Shown here piece by piece: positions 42,825 through 52,183 of a stretch of DNA of 64,000 nt (its first letter is position 1; every line of letters begins with the position of its first letter). Origin of the DNA: Palsa-504 sp963808615 (lineage in GTDB: Bacteria > Actinomycetota > Actinomycetes > Streptosporangiales > Streptosporangiaceae); contig CAWEGV010000011.1 in assembly GCA_963808615.1 (NCBI GenBank), forward strand, positions 124,001 through 188,000, in the 5' to 3' direction. The notes under the pieces were generated by a model. It had not been told where the DNA came from, searched no databases, and saw only the letters and a program-made list of their open reading frames with translations. The position numbers were made by a program, and so were the translations under genes.

Positions 42825-45800
42825 TGGTCCTCCCCCGGGGTGGTGGCGGGCTCCGGCGCTTCCCGGCCGGCTGGCCGGCGCCGGACCGGGATGGCCACCT
42901 CCGGCATCAGCGCGGCGGCCAGCGCGATGAGCGCGCACGCCTGCGCCGGCCAGCCGAAGGGACCGAGCAGGCCCTGACCGAACGGCCGCACGGCGGATAG
43001 CAGTCCGGCCGCGGCCAGGCCTGCGAAGGCCAGCATCGGCAGCCACTGGGCGGGGTCGCGGGCGGCCGTCTCCCCGGGCCTGCGCCGCGCCAGCCAGGTC
43101 GGAGCCAGCCAGGCCAGACAGGCCAGAAACGGAACGGCCAGCGCCACCGGGCCGCCCGCCACGAAGATCAGCGCGGTGACGGCGAGCAGGCCCAGCCAGG
43201 CGCGCCCACGGCCGGCCAGCGAGGCGGGCGGCGGGGCGGGCGGCGGCGACGACCAGCCGGTCGGCCCCGCCACAGGCGAACCCTCGCCGTCTGCCTCGCC
43301 CCGGCGGCGGCCCAGGAAGGACCACGCCGTGAGCGCGAGCAGGATGACCACGGCAAGCATCGATGCCACCAGGACCAGGTGATACGCCGCGGCGGGCCGG
43401 AAGCTGAGGGCGATCGTCCCGCCCGCCCCGGCCGGCACGACGAAGCCTTGCTGCCAGCCGTCCAGGCGTGCCGGCGTGAGCGCCTGCCCGTTCAGCGCGG
43501 CGGACCAGCCCGGGTTGTAGTTCTCGTGGACCTCCAGGTAGGAGGCCGCTCCCGGGCCGATGCCGAGCCGACGCTGGTCCGGCTGCCAGCTGCGGACGGT
43601 CACGGCGCGCGAGGCGCCCGGCCCGGCCGCGGCCTCCGGGCCGGTGCCGGTCAGGCTGAGGTCGGTGACCGCGAACGTGCCGGGCGCGGCCGCGGTCAGG
43701 GTGTGCGGCCCCGCGCCCAGGCTCAGTGTGCCGCCCGGCGAGCACAGCCGGACCGGCAGCGGAAGGTACTGGCTCAGGTCGCCGATCGTGCCGCTGACCG
43801 ACGTCTGGTACACCCGCCCGTCGACGGTCAGCGCCGGGCCCTGGCCGCACGCCGCGGTGAACCTCGCCTGTTCGTCCGGCGTGACCGCGCGCAGCCCGGC
43901 TAGGGCAGGCACCGAGAGCCGCGACAGCCTGACGGGGACCGTCTCCAGCTGACCCGTCGAGGTGACGACGGTGGCCTGGCGCAGGTTGGGGAAGGATACG
44001 TCGATCCGGTCGGTGAGCAGCGGCGTGGTGAGCCTGACCAGGCCGCCGGGCCCGATGCCCGCCTGCCGGGTGCCGTCCGGGCTGGTGATCGTGACCACCC
44101 GCGGGGCGGACGGCAGGCCGGCGGCCGGCCGCACGATCAGTGACGCGATGCGGCGCTGGCCCTGCCAGCTCAGGTGGATGACCGGATTGTCCCCCTCGGC
44201 CGTCCACGGCACGCGTCCGGACCCGCTGATCAGGCTGGCCGGGAACCCGGCGGGCTGGGCGCCCGGGGTCGAGGCCACGCTGACCTGCAGCAGGCCAGGG
44301 CCCGGCGGGCCGATCTGGTCCAGCAGGGCGTCCAGCCCCGGGCCGGGCAGGGCCAGCGCGGAAGCCTGCAGCCGCATGGTGGCCGGGTCAGCGACGGTGA
44401 ACGTCCGGGCCATCGGCGCGGCGGCCGCCGGGTCGACGAAGGAGAACGGCGACGGCACCTGCTGGGCGAAGGAGAAGACGGTCGATGCCGCCTGCTGACC
44501 CGCCGGATCCTGCGCGGGCTGCAGCTGCCGGGTCACCCGCACCCCGGGGATCAGCACGTCCGAGATTCCCGCTCCCGGATAACCCACGCTCACTCGCCGG
44601 GCCCGGAGGATCGTGATGCGCAGCCAGCGGGTGGAGCCGGGGACCACGTTGAGCGGCTGGACCGCGCCGGTCGCGGCGACGCTCGTGGTGGCAGTGCCCG
44701 CTGCGGTGGACACCCGGAGCTGGCTGGCGATCTCCCGGTCCGTGCTGTCATCGAGCAGCCGGATCCCGATGCGGGCGGGCAGGTCAAGCGGGCCGGAGAA
44801 GGTGATCTGGATCCACTGTCCCACCGGCGTCAGCTCGTTGCCTTCCGCCCAGGCCGTCGCCGGGTTGACGTCGAAGGCGTTGACCGGGTCGTCCTGCTGG
44901 GTGTCGGCGATCCAGGAGCCGTACGACGACGCGGTCACGCTCGCCGCCCCGGACAGCACGGCCACCGTCAGGTGCCCGGCAGCTGGCACCGGCAGAAGCT
45001 GCCGGGGCGGGCCGCCCGCCCGGCCGAGCTGGCCGGCGCCGACCGGGTTGGTCTCTGTCGCGGTGTAGGTGTAGGAGATGTTGGAATTGACCAGGCCGAA
45101 CAGCGTGTCGGCCCGGCGCTGCCCGTCGGTGACCGCCCACTGCGCCGGCCTGAACCCCGAAGCCTCCGGGGCAGGCCACGGGTCTCCGGCGATGATGGCG
45201 GGCTGGCCGGAACCCAGCAGGTGCTGGCCGGTGAGTTGCAGGAGCGAGTCCGGTCCCCCGTTGACCAGCACGGTCTGGCTGACGGGCAGGGTGCTCACCG
45301 GGCTCAGCGGGGGAACCGTCCCCCCCGAGGCGGGGGCATAGACCTCGACCGCCGGGTAGCTGGGAAGCGCCGCCTGCTGAGCGCGGGTCGCCCGCGGTTC
45401 GATCTGCGCGCCGCCGATCAGCGGCCCGAACGCGGCGACCCGGGTATACCCGGACAGCGCCAGGGTCTGGTGCACCAGCGCCGCGGAGGTGTAACCCACC
45501 TGCCCCGGGTCCAGGTCGTTTCGCACCACGACGTAGCCGACACCGGCCCGCTGCAGGTAGCCGGCCAGCCCGGCCACCTGCTCGCCGGATTCGACCGCGT
45601 TCTCCGCGGTGTTCAGCAGGATCTGCGATCCCGCGCCGCCGTAGGGCACCAGGCCGTCCTCGGCCCACGGTGAGCTGGCCAGCGCCACCAGCGGGTCATC
45701 GATCGGATCACCCCACAGGTAGTCGCCGTGCGCGTCCGCGGGCACCACCAGCGCGGTGTTCAGCGGCGACCGGGCCGCCAGGAACGCGGCAGCCTGATAC

Positions 45801-47194
45801 CAGTAGCGCGGCACTGCGGGAAACGAGCCGGGGTTCAGCACCCGGCCGCCCAGGTAGGGCAGCATGAGCCCGATCAGCACCACGCCGACGACGGCCCTGG
45901 CCTCCAGGGCGTAGGCCCGCTGGACGCGGCTGACCTGCCCGCGGGGAGAGCTGGCCAGCCTGGTCGCGACCGCGTGCGCCAGCCCCAGCGCCAGCGCGGC
46001 CGCGATGACCGGTTCCAGCTTGTACACGTTACGGAACGGGGCCAGCGCACCGTCCAGCAGGTGATCGACCGGCTGGTGGAACGGGCCGCCGAGCGGTCCG
46101 TTGTAGCCCGCCAGCGCGCCGGCCGCCGCGATGCCGGCCGATAGCCGGAGCCAGACCGCGTAGGGCATGCTCCGCAAGGCCAGCCCGTACAGGCCGCACG
46201 CGGCGGCGATCGCGCCGGCGATGATCGCCATCGGGGTGCTGACCATGGCCCAGCCCGCCGGCAGCCATGGCGTGCCGAGGTTGAGGTAGGCGGTCCAGTT
46301 GCCTGCGCCGCGCAGCGTGGCGGCGGCCGACATAGTGCCGGTCGTGGTGACCGCCTGCTCGACGTAGGGCAGGAAGTTGAACGCGTACTTGCCCTGCAAC
46401 AGCAGCGGCAGCGCCCACCATGCGGTGGCGATGGCCACCGCGGCGCCCCAGCACAGGGCGAGCGAGACCAGCCGCCGCCCGCGGGCGCAGGTCAGGATGA
46501 ACAGGCCCGGCAGCAGCAGCGCGTCGATGGTCACGGCCGCGTTCACCCCGCCCATGCACAGCACCACGGCGCCGGAGCGGGCGGCGGGCCCGACCACCCC
46601 ACCAGGTCCGCGTACGGCCTTCGTCAGCGGCAGCACCGCCCACGGGGCCAACATCCCGGGCAGCGCCGCCGACGAGGTGGACCCGATCACGATCGTGAAC
46701 GTGGGCCACAGCGCGAACACCAGTCCGGCCAGGAAGCGGGAAGCCGGCGAGCCGATGCCGAGCGCTTCCGCCAGCTTGACCAAGCCGCCGAATCCGACCG
46801 CGATGATCAGCGAGAGCCACAGCCGCTCGATGAGCCAGACCGGCACGTGCGCGAGCTGGCCGGCCAGGTAGAACGGCGCCATCGGCACGGCGTAGCCAAT
46901 CGACTGGTTGTTCAGCGCGCCGAAGGTGTTCAGCGGATCCATCAGGTGCCACAGGCTCGCGTAGTAGCCGTACGCATTCAGGTCCACGCTGAGCTTGGTG
47001 TCGAAGAACATCCGGCCCGGGTCGTTGGCCAGCAGCGCGAGAAAGGCGCCCAGCCACACCAGGCCGCACCAGCGCAGCGCGGGACTGCGCGGCGGCCTGC
47101 CGGGTGTCGTGCCCGCGGTCGCGCTGTCCTGCTCGCCAGCCCCGGCGCGCGCCGCCGGAGCGGCCAGCCGCTTGCTGCCGGCTCGGATCGTCAT
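42821..47194 (-). CDS. AftD-like alpha-(1->3)-arabinofuranosyltransferase family protein
   Basis: 1457 residues (mycobacterial AftD has 1400). The N-terminal ~650 residues are multi-helix GT-C/DUF3367. The first periplasmic loop holds PGRMFFDTKLSVDLNAYGY, with the aspartate expected to be catalytic, then GYAVPMAPFYLAGQLAHVPVW. The extracytoplasmic half includes beta-sandwich regions resembling F5/8 type C carbohydrate-binding modules (around SYGSWIADTQQDDPVNAFD) and ends in membrane segments. AftD adds arabinose from a polyprenyl donor to arabinogalactan/lipoarabinomannan. Substrate here is inferred. It overlaps the methyltransferase and DMT genes. Confidence 0.82.
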   Translation of the reverse strand: MTIRAGSKRLAAPAARAGAGEQDSATAGTTPGRPPRSPALRWCGLVWLGAFLALLANDPGRMFFDTKLSVDLNAYGYYASLWHLMDPLNTFGALNNQSIGYAVPMAPFYLAGQLAHVPVWLIERLWLSLIIAVGFGGLVKLAEALGIGSPASRFLAGLVFALWPTFTIVIGSTSSAALPGMLAPWAVLPLTKAVRGPGGVVGPAARSGAVVLCMGGVNAAVTIDALLLPGLFILTCARGRRLVSLALCWGAAVAIATAWWALPLLLQGKYAFNFLPYVEQAVTTTGTMSAAATLRGAGNWTAYLNLGTPWLPAGWAMVSTPMAIIAGAIAAACGLYGLALRSMPYAVWLRLSAGIAAAGALAGYNGPLGGPFHQPVDHLLDGALAPFRNVYKLEPVIAAALALGLAHAVATRLASSPRGQVSRVQRAYALEARAVVGVVLIGLMLPYLGGRVLNPGSFPAVPRYWYQAAAFLAARSPLNTALVVPADAHGDYLWGDPIDDPLVALASSPWAEDGLVPYGGAGSQILLNTAENAVESGEQVAGLAGYLQRAGVGYVVVRNDLDPGQVGYTSAALVHQTLALSGYTRVAAFGPLIGGAQIEPRATRAQQAALPSYPAVEVYAPASGGTVPPLSPVSTLPVSQTVLVNGGPDSLLQLTGQHLLGSGQPAIIAGDPWPAPEASGFRPAQWAVTDGQRRADTLFGLVNSNISYTYTATETNPVGAGQLGRAGGPPRQLLPVPAAGHLTVAVLSGAASVTASSYGSWIADTQQDDPVNAFDVNPATAWAEGNELTPVGQWIQITFSGPLDLPARIGIRLLDDSTDREIASQLRVSTAAGTATTSVAATGAVQPLNVVPGSTRWLRITILRARRVSVGYPGAGISDVLIPGVRVTRQLQPAQDPAGQQAASTVFSFAQQVPSPFSFVDPAAAAPMARTFTVADPATMRLQASALALPGPGLDALLDQIGPPGPGLLQVSVASTPGAQPAGFPASLISGSGRVPWTAEGDNPVIHLSWQGQRRIASLIVRPAAGLPSAPRVVTITSPDGTRQAGIGPGGLVRLTTPLLTDRIDVSFPNLRQATVVTSTGQLETVPVRLSRLSVPALAGLRAVTPDEQARFTAACGQGPALTVDGRVYQTSVSGTIGDLSQYLPLPVRLCSPGGTLSLGAGPHTLTAAAPGTFAVTDLSLTGTGPEAAAGPGASRAVTVRSWQPDQRRLGIGPGAASYLEVHENYNPGWSAALNGQALTPARLDGWQQGFVVPAGAGGTIALSFRPAAAYHLVLVASMLAVVILLALTAWSFLGRRRGEADGEGSPVAGPTGWSSPPPAPPPASLAGRGRAWLGLLAVTALIFVAGGPVALAVPFLACLAWLAPTWLARRRPGETAARDPAQWLPMLAFAGLAAAGLLSAVRPFGQGLLGPFGWPAQACALIALAAALMPEVAIPVRRRPAGREAPEPATTPGEDQ

Positions 47195-47961
47195 CCGACG
47201 CGCCTCATGATCAGCATGAGATTCCAGGTGGCGACCTCACGCAGGCCGGGCAGCCGGACCAGCGAGCGGCACCAGCGCGGGTAGTACCTGGGCCGCGCCT
47301 CGACGATCTCGACGTCCGGCCGGGCCCGCAGCGCCCGGAGCACCGGCCCGACATGCACCGGGAACAGGTTGACGCCGCACTCGTGCTTGGGCTCGCGCCG
47401 GTGGCGCCTGACGTACCGCCGCCCGGCGTATTCCGGGCCCAGGTAGTGCCAGGGCGACATCTCGTGCCCGCCCCACGGGGAGTACCAGTTGGTGTACGAC
47501 AGGTACACCAGCCCGCCTGGCCGGGTGGCCCGGATCATCTCCTCGATCAGCCCCATCGGATCGGGGACATGCTCGAGCACGTTCGAGGAGAACGCCACGT
47601 CGGCCCCGCCGTCGCGCACCGGCAGCCAGTAGCCGTCCGCGACCACCGCGCCGGCCGGAGCGCTGGCCCGGAGGTACAGCTCGGCCGGGTCGGGCTCGAA
47701 CAGGTAGCAGTGCGCGCCGCGGGCCCGGAACGCCGCGGTGAACCAGCCGCCCCCGCCGCCCACGTCCACCACCGTCCGGCCGCCGAGCTCGGCGTGCTCG
47801 GCTACCTGCCGCACGGCGTCCTCGGCCAGGCTGGCGTAGAAGGTCTCCGGGTCGGCCTGTTCGGCCAGGAACAGGCGGAACAGCCTGATCGACCGGAGCA
47901 CGCCGGAGCGGGCCGCCGCCTGATCCACGCGGCGGCGGCGAATCGGTGCCAGCAAGCTCAT
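47191..47961 (-). CDS. SAM-dependent methyltransferase (Rv0224c-like)
   Basis: About 256 residues (Rv0224c has 254). The SAM motif is VVDVGGGGGWFTAAFRARGA near residue 63, followed by FEPDP and FSSNVLEHVPDP. The C-terminal half (WYSPWGGHEMSPWHYLG) is characteristic of this glycan-associated family. It probably methylates a sugar or lipid head group of an envelope glycan. An ATG at 47961 preceded by GAGGA is preferred over the GTG at 47979. It overlaps aftD by 4 nt and is the first gene of the leftward unit. Confidence 0.78.
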   Translation of the reverse strand: MSLLAPIRRRRVDQAAARSGVLRSIRLFRLFLAEQADPETFYASLAEDAVRQVAEHAELGGRTVVDVGGGGGWFTAAFRARGAHCYLFEPDPAELYLRASAPAGAVVADGYWLPVRDGGADVAFSSNVLEHVPDPMGLIEEMIRATRPGGLVYLSYTNWYSPWGGHEMSPWHYLGPEYAGRRYVRRHRREPKHECGVNLFPVHVGPVLRALRARPDVEIVEARPRYYPRWCRSLVRLPGLREVATWNLMLIMRRVG

Positions 47962-48086
47962 GCAGTCCTCAAGAGTCACGCCAGGCCGGTGCGGACCACG
48001 AGCCAGGCGGACCGGTACCGGCCTGGCGGGAGAGCAGTAAGCGGTTCATGTATGGTAACCGGTGCCGTGGCGCTGACGCCGGTGCC

Positions 48087-48116
48087 TTGACTACCGGCTA
48101 GTAGCCACAAAATAAT
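48087..48116 (+). promoter_or_regulatory. Sigma-A-type promoter of the glycosyltransferase operon
   Basis: TTGACT (48087-48092) and AATAAT (48111-48116) are separated by 18 bp, about 85 bp upstream of the glycosyltransferase ATG. It is a good vegetative promoter in an AT-richer patch. Confidence 0.6.
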
Positions 48117-48201
48117 GCTTGCAATCTTCACCCACGAGATCACGCAGTGGCTACTGGTAGCGCGAAGTCTCAGCGTCAGCCAGGTGACCTGGAGCCGCGA
48201 C

Positions 48202-49386
48202 ATGAACGATGATCCGGGCGCATGGCCCGGCGAGACCGGCCTGTCTGACCATCCGGACCTGGCCGGGCCCAAGTCGGCCTCCGGGCTCCCGGGAACCCGC
48301 GAGATCCTGTTCGTGGCCTGGCGGGACCTGGCCAACCGGCGGGCCGGGGGATCTGAGGTCCTGGTCGATCAGCTGGCGTCCGGCCTGCTGGCCCGCGGCC
48401 ACCGGGTGACGCTGCTGTGCGGCGGGCCGGTCGCCGAGCGGCCATACCACGTGCGGCGCAATGGTGGTACCTACTCCCAGTTCCTCCGCGCTCCCCTGGC
48501 CTACCTGCGGCATTTCAGGAACGCCGACCTGATCGTCGAGGTCTGCAACGGCATGCCGTTCCTGGTGCCGCTCTGGGCCAGGCGCCCGGCGATCTGCCTG
48601 GTGAACCACGTGCACACCGAGCTGTGGCCGATCCGGTTCCGCCCGCCGGTCTCCTCCGTGGGCCGGCGCATCGAGAGCACGGTGATGCCCTGGGTGCACC
48701 GCAGGAACCTGTTCCTCACCGTGTCATCCTCCACGGCGGAGTCACTGGAGCGGATGGGAGTCGGCCCGGACCGGATCCGGCAGATCTGCAACGGCGTGGT
48801 CCGGCCCGACCCGCCGACCCCGCGCTCGCCGGATCCGCTGTTCGTCGCGCTCGGCCGCCTCGCCGACTACAAGCGGCTGGACCTGCTGCTGCGCTTGTGG
48901 GACCGAGTACGGCACGTGACCGGCGGCCAGCTGGTCATCGCGGGGGACGGCCCGGAGCGGGCCCGGCTGGAGGCGATGGCCGGACCCGGCGTGGTGTTCA
49001 CCGGCCGGGTGTCGGAGCAGGACAAGCACCGGCTGCTGTGTTCGGCGTGGCTGTTGCTGCACCCGGCGCTGATCGAGGGCTGGGGCATCGTGGTGTCCGA
49101 GGCGGCCATCCGCGGTACCCCGGCGGTAGCATTTGATGTGCCGGGGTTGCGTGACTCGGTAGTGCACGGCGAGACCGGGATGCTGGTGCAGACCGAGAGC
49201 CAGTTCGCCTCGGCCTGGGCCTCGCTGGCGATCGACGGACGGCGACGCGAGGAGCTTGGCCGGGCGGCACGGACTCGGGCGCTGGAGCTGCACTGGTCGG
49301 CCGCGGTCGAAGGTTTCGCCGAGGTGGCCGACGAGGCCATCAAGCACGCGGGCCATCGAGCCCGGAAGGAGCCTTCATGGCGGTGA
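48202..49386 (+). CDS. GT4-family glycosyltransferase (Rv0225-like)
   Basis: 394 residues (Rv0225 has 384). The N-terminal domain starts ILFVAWRDLANRRAGGSEVLVDQLA. The C-terminal domain has LFVALGRLADYKRLDLLL, VIAGDGPERARLEAMAG and the donor-binding ALIEGWGIVVSEAAIRGTP with the EGWG...E pair. It uses a nucleotide-sugar to extend a membrane-linked glycan on the cytoplasmic side. ATG at 48202 has GGAG at 7 nt; the frame is open to 48115. It overlaps the next methyltransferase by 10 nt. Confidence 0.83.
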   Translation: MNDDPGAWPGETGLSDHPDLAGPKSASGLPGTREILFVAWRDLANRRAGGSEVLVDQLASGLLARGHRVTLLCGGPVAERPYHVRRNGGTYSQFLRAPLAYLRHFRNADLIVEVCNGMPFLVPLWARRPAICLVNHVHTELWPIRFRPPVSSVGRRIESTVMPWVHRRNLFLTVSSSTAESLERMGVGPDRIRQICNGVVRPDPPTPRSPDPLFVALGRLADYKRLDLLLRLWDRVRHVTGGQLVIAGDGPERARLEAMAGPGVVFTGRVSEQDKHRLLCSAWLLLHPALIEGWGIVVSEAAIRGTPAVAFDVPGLRDSVVHGETGMLVQTESQFASAWASLAIDGRRREELGRAARTRALELHWSAAVEGFAEVADEAIKHAGHRARKEPSWR

Positions 49387-50111
49387 CCGCCCCGGCGCCG
49401 GACCACCCGCTCCAGGAGTTCTACTCTCGGCCCGGCGTCCCGCTCAGCTCGGGCCCGGACCGCGCCCTGCGCCAGGCCCGGATGCTGGCCCAGGTGCTGC
49501 GGGGCTCGGCCGGCCCGGCGGTGATCGTCGACCTGGGCTGCGGCGACGGCTCGGCGCTCGCGGTCGCGGCCGGGCACAATCCGGGGCACCGGTTCGCCGG
49601 GATCGACTGGTCTACGGACGCCCTGCGCGGTGCGCAAGCCCGTGGCCTCACGGTGGTGCGCGGGGGCGCGGCCGCGCCGGGCCTGCCGGTGGCCGATGGC
49701 GTCGCGGACGTGGTGATCATGAGCGAGCTGATCGAACATCTGGTGGATCCCGACGGAGCGGTCGCCGAGGTCCGGCGGGTGCTCCGGCCGGGTGGCTCGC
49801 TGCTGCTGTCCACGCCAAACCTGGCTGCCTGGTACAACCGGGGGCTGCTCGCCGTCGGGATCCAGCCGGTCTTCTCCGAGGTGAGCCTGAACGGAGTGTT
49901 CGGCAGGCCGGGCCGCGTGGTGGCCGGCCACCTGCGGCTGTTCACCCGGCGGGCGCTGACCGAGTTCCTGACCGCCAGCGGGTTCCGCTGCGTGACGGTC
50001 GCCGGGGCGCGCTACCACGACGTGCCGCGGCCGCTGGGCCCGCTCGACCGGGTCTTCTGCCGGTGGCCCTCGGCCGCGTCCATCCTGCTGGTGCACGCCA
50101 GGAAGGACTGA
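49377..50111 (+). CDS. SAM-dependent methyltransferase
   Basis: 244 residues of the Methyltransf_11 type. VIVDLGCGDGSALAVAAGHN near residue 50 is motif I, MSELIEHLVDPDGAV near 115 is motif II and LRPGGSLLLSTPN near 140 is motif III. It is a different enzyme from that at 47191-47961. Cotranscription with the GT4 enzyme and the DUF4185 protein suggests action on an envelope glycan. ATG at 49377 with GGAG upstream inside the preceding gene. Confidence 0.8.
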   Translation: MAVTAPAPDHPLQEFYSRPGVPLSSGPDRALRQARMLAQVLRGSAGPAVIVDLGCGDGSALAVAAGHNPGHRFAGIDWSTDALRGAQARGLTVVRGGAAAPGLPVADGVADVVIMSELIEHLVDPDGAVAEVRRVLRPGGSLLLSTPNLAAWYNRGLLAVGIQPVFSEVSLNGVFGRPGRVVAGHLRLFTRRALTEFLTASGFRCVTVAGARYHDVPRPLGPLDRVFCRWPSAASILLVHARKD

Positions 50112-50119
50112 TCCCGGCG

Positions 50120-51883
50120 ATGGCGCAGGCGTCCGAGACCAGCACCGAGGCGGACCAGCCCCCCGCCCGCCGCCGGCCCAGGCGCGGACTGGAGCTGGCC
50201 GGCCTGGCCATCGGGCTGGTCGCCGGGATCGGCATTGCGCTGGGCTTGCTGCTCCCGGCGCGGCTCCACCCGTCCGCCCCGGCCGCGCCGAGCACCCAGG
50301 CGCCCGTACTGGTACCGAGCACCCGCTCGCCCGTACGGGCAGGCGGTTCAGCGGGCCAACCGGACCCTGCTGCGCTGGACGGGGAGTGGATTGCCTACTC
50401 CGATCATTCCACCTGCGCCGACTGGGCCGGCGGCGACGGCGTTTCCGCCATCCGGCTGAACTCCGCACAGCTCGCCTGGTTCTTCTCCGATACCTTCATC
50501 GGCCCGGCCGGGCCTACCATCGGTTTCTCGCACCTCAGCGGGTTCGTGCACAACGCGGTAGTCGTCCAGACCACGACCGGGCGGGGCAGCACGTTCGTCA
50601 CCATGACGGGCGGCGGAGCCTGCACCGGCCCCGGCGGCCCTGGCAATGCGGCCCCGGTGGTGGGGGGACCGGCGGAGGTGCCTGGCGGGTCATCCGACCG
50701 GTACTGGGACGAGGACGGCATCGAGATCAGCGGAACGGTCGTCAAGTTCTACGATCATTATCTCGCCCGCCGCTTTCCGTTCGTCCCGGTCGGAACGGTG
50801 ATCGCCACGCTCCCGGCCAGCCAGCTCAGCTCGGCCGGCCACGGAAGCCAGTACGGTGCGGTCGCCCGGCCCGGCCTGGTCTCGCTGCCGTCTTACACCC
50901 CGCCGTCCGGCGGTTCCCCGATCCTGTGGGGCGCCGCGCTGCTGCGCGTCGGGAACACGGTGTACGTCTACGGCACGCAGAGCCCGAACGTGCAGGTCCC
51001 GGGCTACCGGCTCTACCTGGCCCAGGTCCCGGCGGCGCAACTGACCACGTTCTCCGCATGGCGGTTCTACGCGGGCGCCGGCGCGTGGGCGGCCGGGCAG
51101 CACAATGCCGAGCCGGTGCAGCCGCCGGGCAGCGGCCTCAGCGTGTCGTCCGGGTTCAGCGTGATCCGGGTGGTGGGGAGCCGCTACTGGCTGATCCAGG
51201 GCGGGGTGACGCCAGGCGGCCCGGATATCGACGCCTACCCGGCCCGCGCGCCGTGGGGCCCGTTCGACTTCGGCGCCGGAAGGCTGCTGTACCGGGACCC
51301 GACCATCGGGCTCTACGCCGCGGATGACTACCGGATCATGTACGAGGCGCGGGTCGAACCCGCACTTTCCACCCCTGACACGCTGGTGATCAGCTATAAC
51401 GTCAACTCCGAGGCGGTGACCACTGGCTGCGTGCCGATGTCCTTGTACACCAATACGGTGACCCTGCCCCGGTTCATCGCCGTTCCGCTAGCGGCCTTCG
51501 GCGATAAGCCGGGCACGCCCGGCAACTCGGCGTGGAGCGGGCCACAGGACGATCCGCGGATCGTGCCGCGAAACCCGTCGCAATGGTTCGACGGCTGGGC
51601 TTATCCGGGCACCGGCTGTCCGCCGGTGCCCGCCCTGGCGTCCGTGCAAGCCCGGCCGGGCGCCGGTAAGGTCATGTTGAGATGGCCCGATGCTGGCCTC
51701 GGCATCCACTATCGCGTCTACCTGCAAGGGCCGGGCGAGCCAGCAACCCCGGTGGCCACCGCATACGCCGACAGCACCACCATCACCGAGTTGCTGCCAG
51801 GTAAGTACCAGGCCACGGTGGCGCCGGTGAACTTCAAGAAAAAGACCGGGCCGGCCGCCAGGGTAACGTTCACCGTCCCTTGA
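50120..51883 (+). CDS. Membrane-anchored DUF4185 protein
   Basis: 587 residues. A basic N-terminus (RRRPRRGLEL) is followed by one hydrophobic helix (LAIGLVAGIGIALGLLL, ~residues 34-52), giving an outward-facing protein. A Pro/Ser linker leads to a ~400-residue beta-propeller-like region (WFFSDTFIG, GSSDRYWDEDGIEI, VYGTQSPNV, WGPFDFG) that fits DUF4185, found in actinobacterial envelope proteins. The last ~85 residues look like a fibronectin-III module. It starts 9 bp after the methyltransferase stop. A role in binding or cutting the arabinan-type glycan is possible but unproven. Confidence 0.75.
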   Translation: MAQASETSTEADQPPARRRPRRGLELAGLAIGLVAGIGIALGLLLPARLHPSAPAAPSTQAPVLVPSTRSPVRAGGSAGQPDPAALDGEWIAYSDHSTCADWAGGDGVSAIRLNSAQLAWFFSDTFIGPAGPTIGFSHLSGFVHNAVVVQTTTGRGSTFVTMTGGGACTGPGGPGNAAPVVGGPAEVPGGSSDRYWDEDGIEISGTVVKFYDHYLARRFPFVPVGTVIATLPASQLSSAGHGSQYGAVARPGLVSLPSYTPPSGGSPILWGAALLRVGNTVYVYGTQSPNVQVPGYRLYLAQVPAAQLTTFSAWRFYAGAGAWAAGQHNAEPVQPPGSGLSVSSGFSVIRVVGSRYWLIQGGVTPGGPDIDAYPARAPWGPFDFGAGRLLYRDPTIGLYAADDYRIMYEARVEPALSTPDTLVISYNVNSEAVTTGCVPMSLYTNTVTLPRFIAVPLAAFGDKPGTPGNSAWSGPQDDPRIVPRNPSQWFDGWAYPGTGCPPVPALASVQARPGAGKVMLRWPDAGLGIHYRVYLQGPGEPATPVATAYADSTTITELLPGKYQATVAPVNFKKKTGPAARVTFTVP

Positions 51884-51932
51884 CCCGGCTGCTGTTACGC
51901 TGCGAGATAATCCAGCCTGAAGGAGAAGCGTC

Positions 51933-52070
51933 GTGGTCCGGCTGATCATCGCCGTTGTCGTGGGTCTTGCGATCGCCATCGGCGGGACCGTCCTGGTGGT
52001 CAACGTGGTATCCAGCCACGGCAACAGCACGCCTAGCAACTCCTCGACCTACAACTACGGCTCCCGCTGA
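51933..52070 (+). CDS. Small membrane protein, DUF2613-like (Rv0236A-like)
   Basis: 45 residues: one transmembrane helix (IIAVVVGLAIAIGGTVLVVN) followed by a short Ser/Asn-rich tail ending YNYGSR. GTG at 51933 is preceded by AGGAG at 7 nt. The layout and the closing motif resemble DUF2613, whose mycobacterial member Rv0236A lies next to aftD. It may support the envelope glycan machinery. The short length makes the family call tentative, but the ribosome site and helix make a real gene likely. Confidence 0.7.
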   Translation: MVRLIIAVVVGLAIAIGGTVLVVNVVSSHGNSTPSNSSTYNYGSR

Positions 52071-52144
52071 TCGCCGGGCGGGGCTTCGGCTGCTCACGGT
52101 GACGCCCCGCCGCCCGCCCGCCGCCTAGCCAGGCGCCCCGCGAG

Positions 52145-52158
52145 TAGAACTTGTTACA
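52145..52158. promoter_or_regulatory. KstR-type box not upstream of any visible gene
   Basis: TAGAACTTGTTACA fully matches TnnAACnnGTTnnA but lies in the gap after the DUF2613-like gene and after the 3' end of kstR. No gene on either strand starts near it. Confidence 0.6.
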
Positions 52159-52183
52159 GTCACGTGTCTGGATCGGACCGGCC

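Noticed and set aside
41835..44207. 790-codon minus-strand frame as one gene
   Set aside because: Its first half is an out-of-frame shadow of the AftD-like gene; the real DMT transporter starts at 42824.
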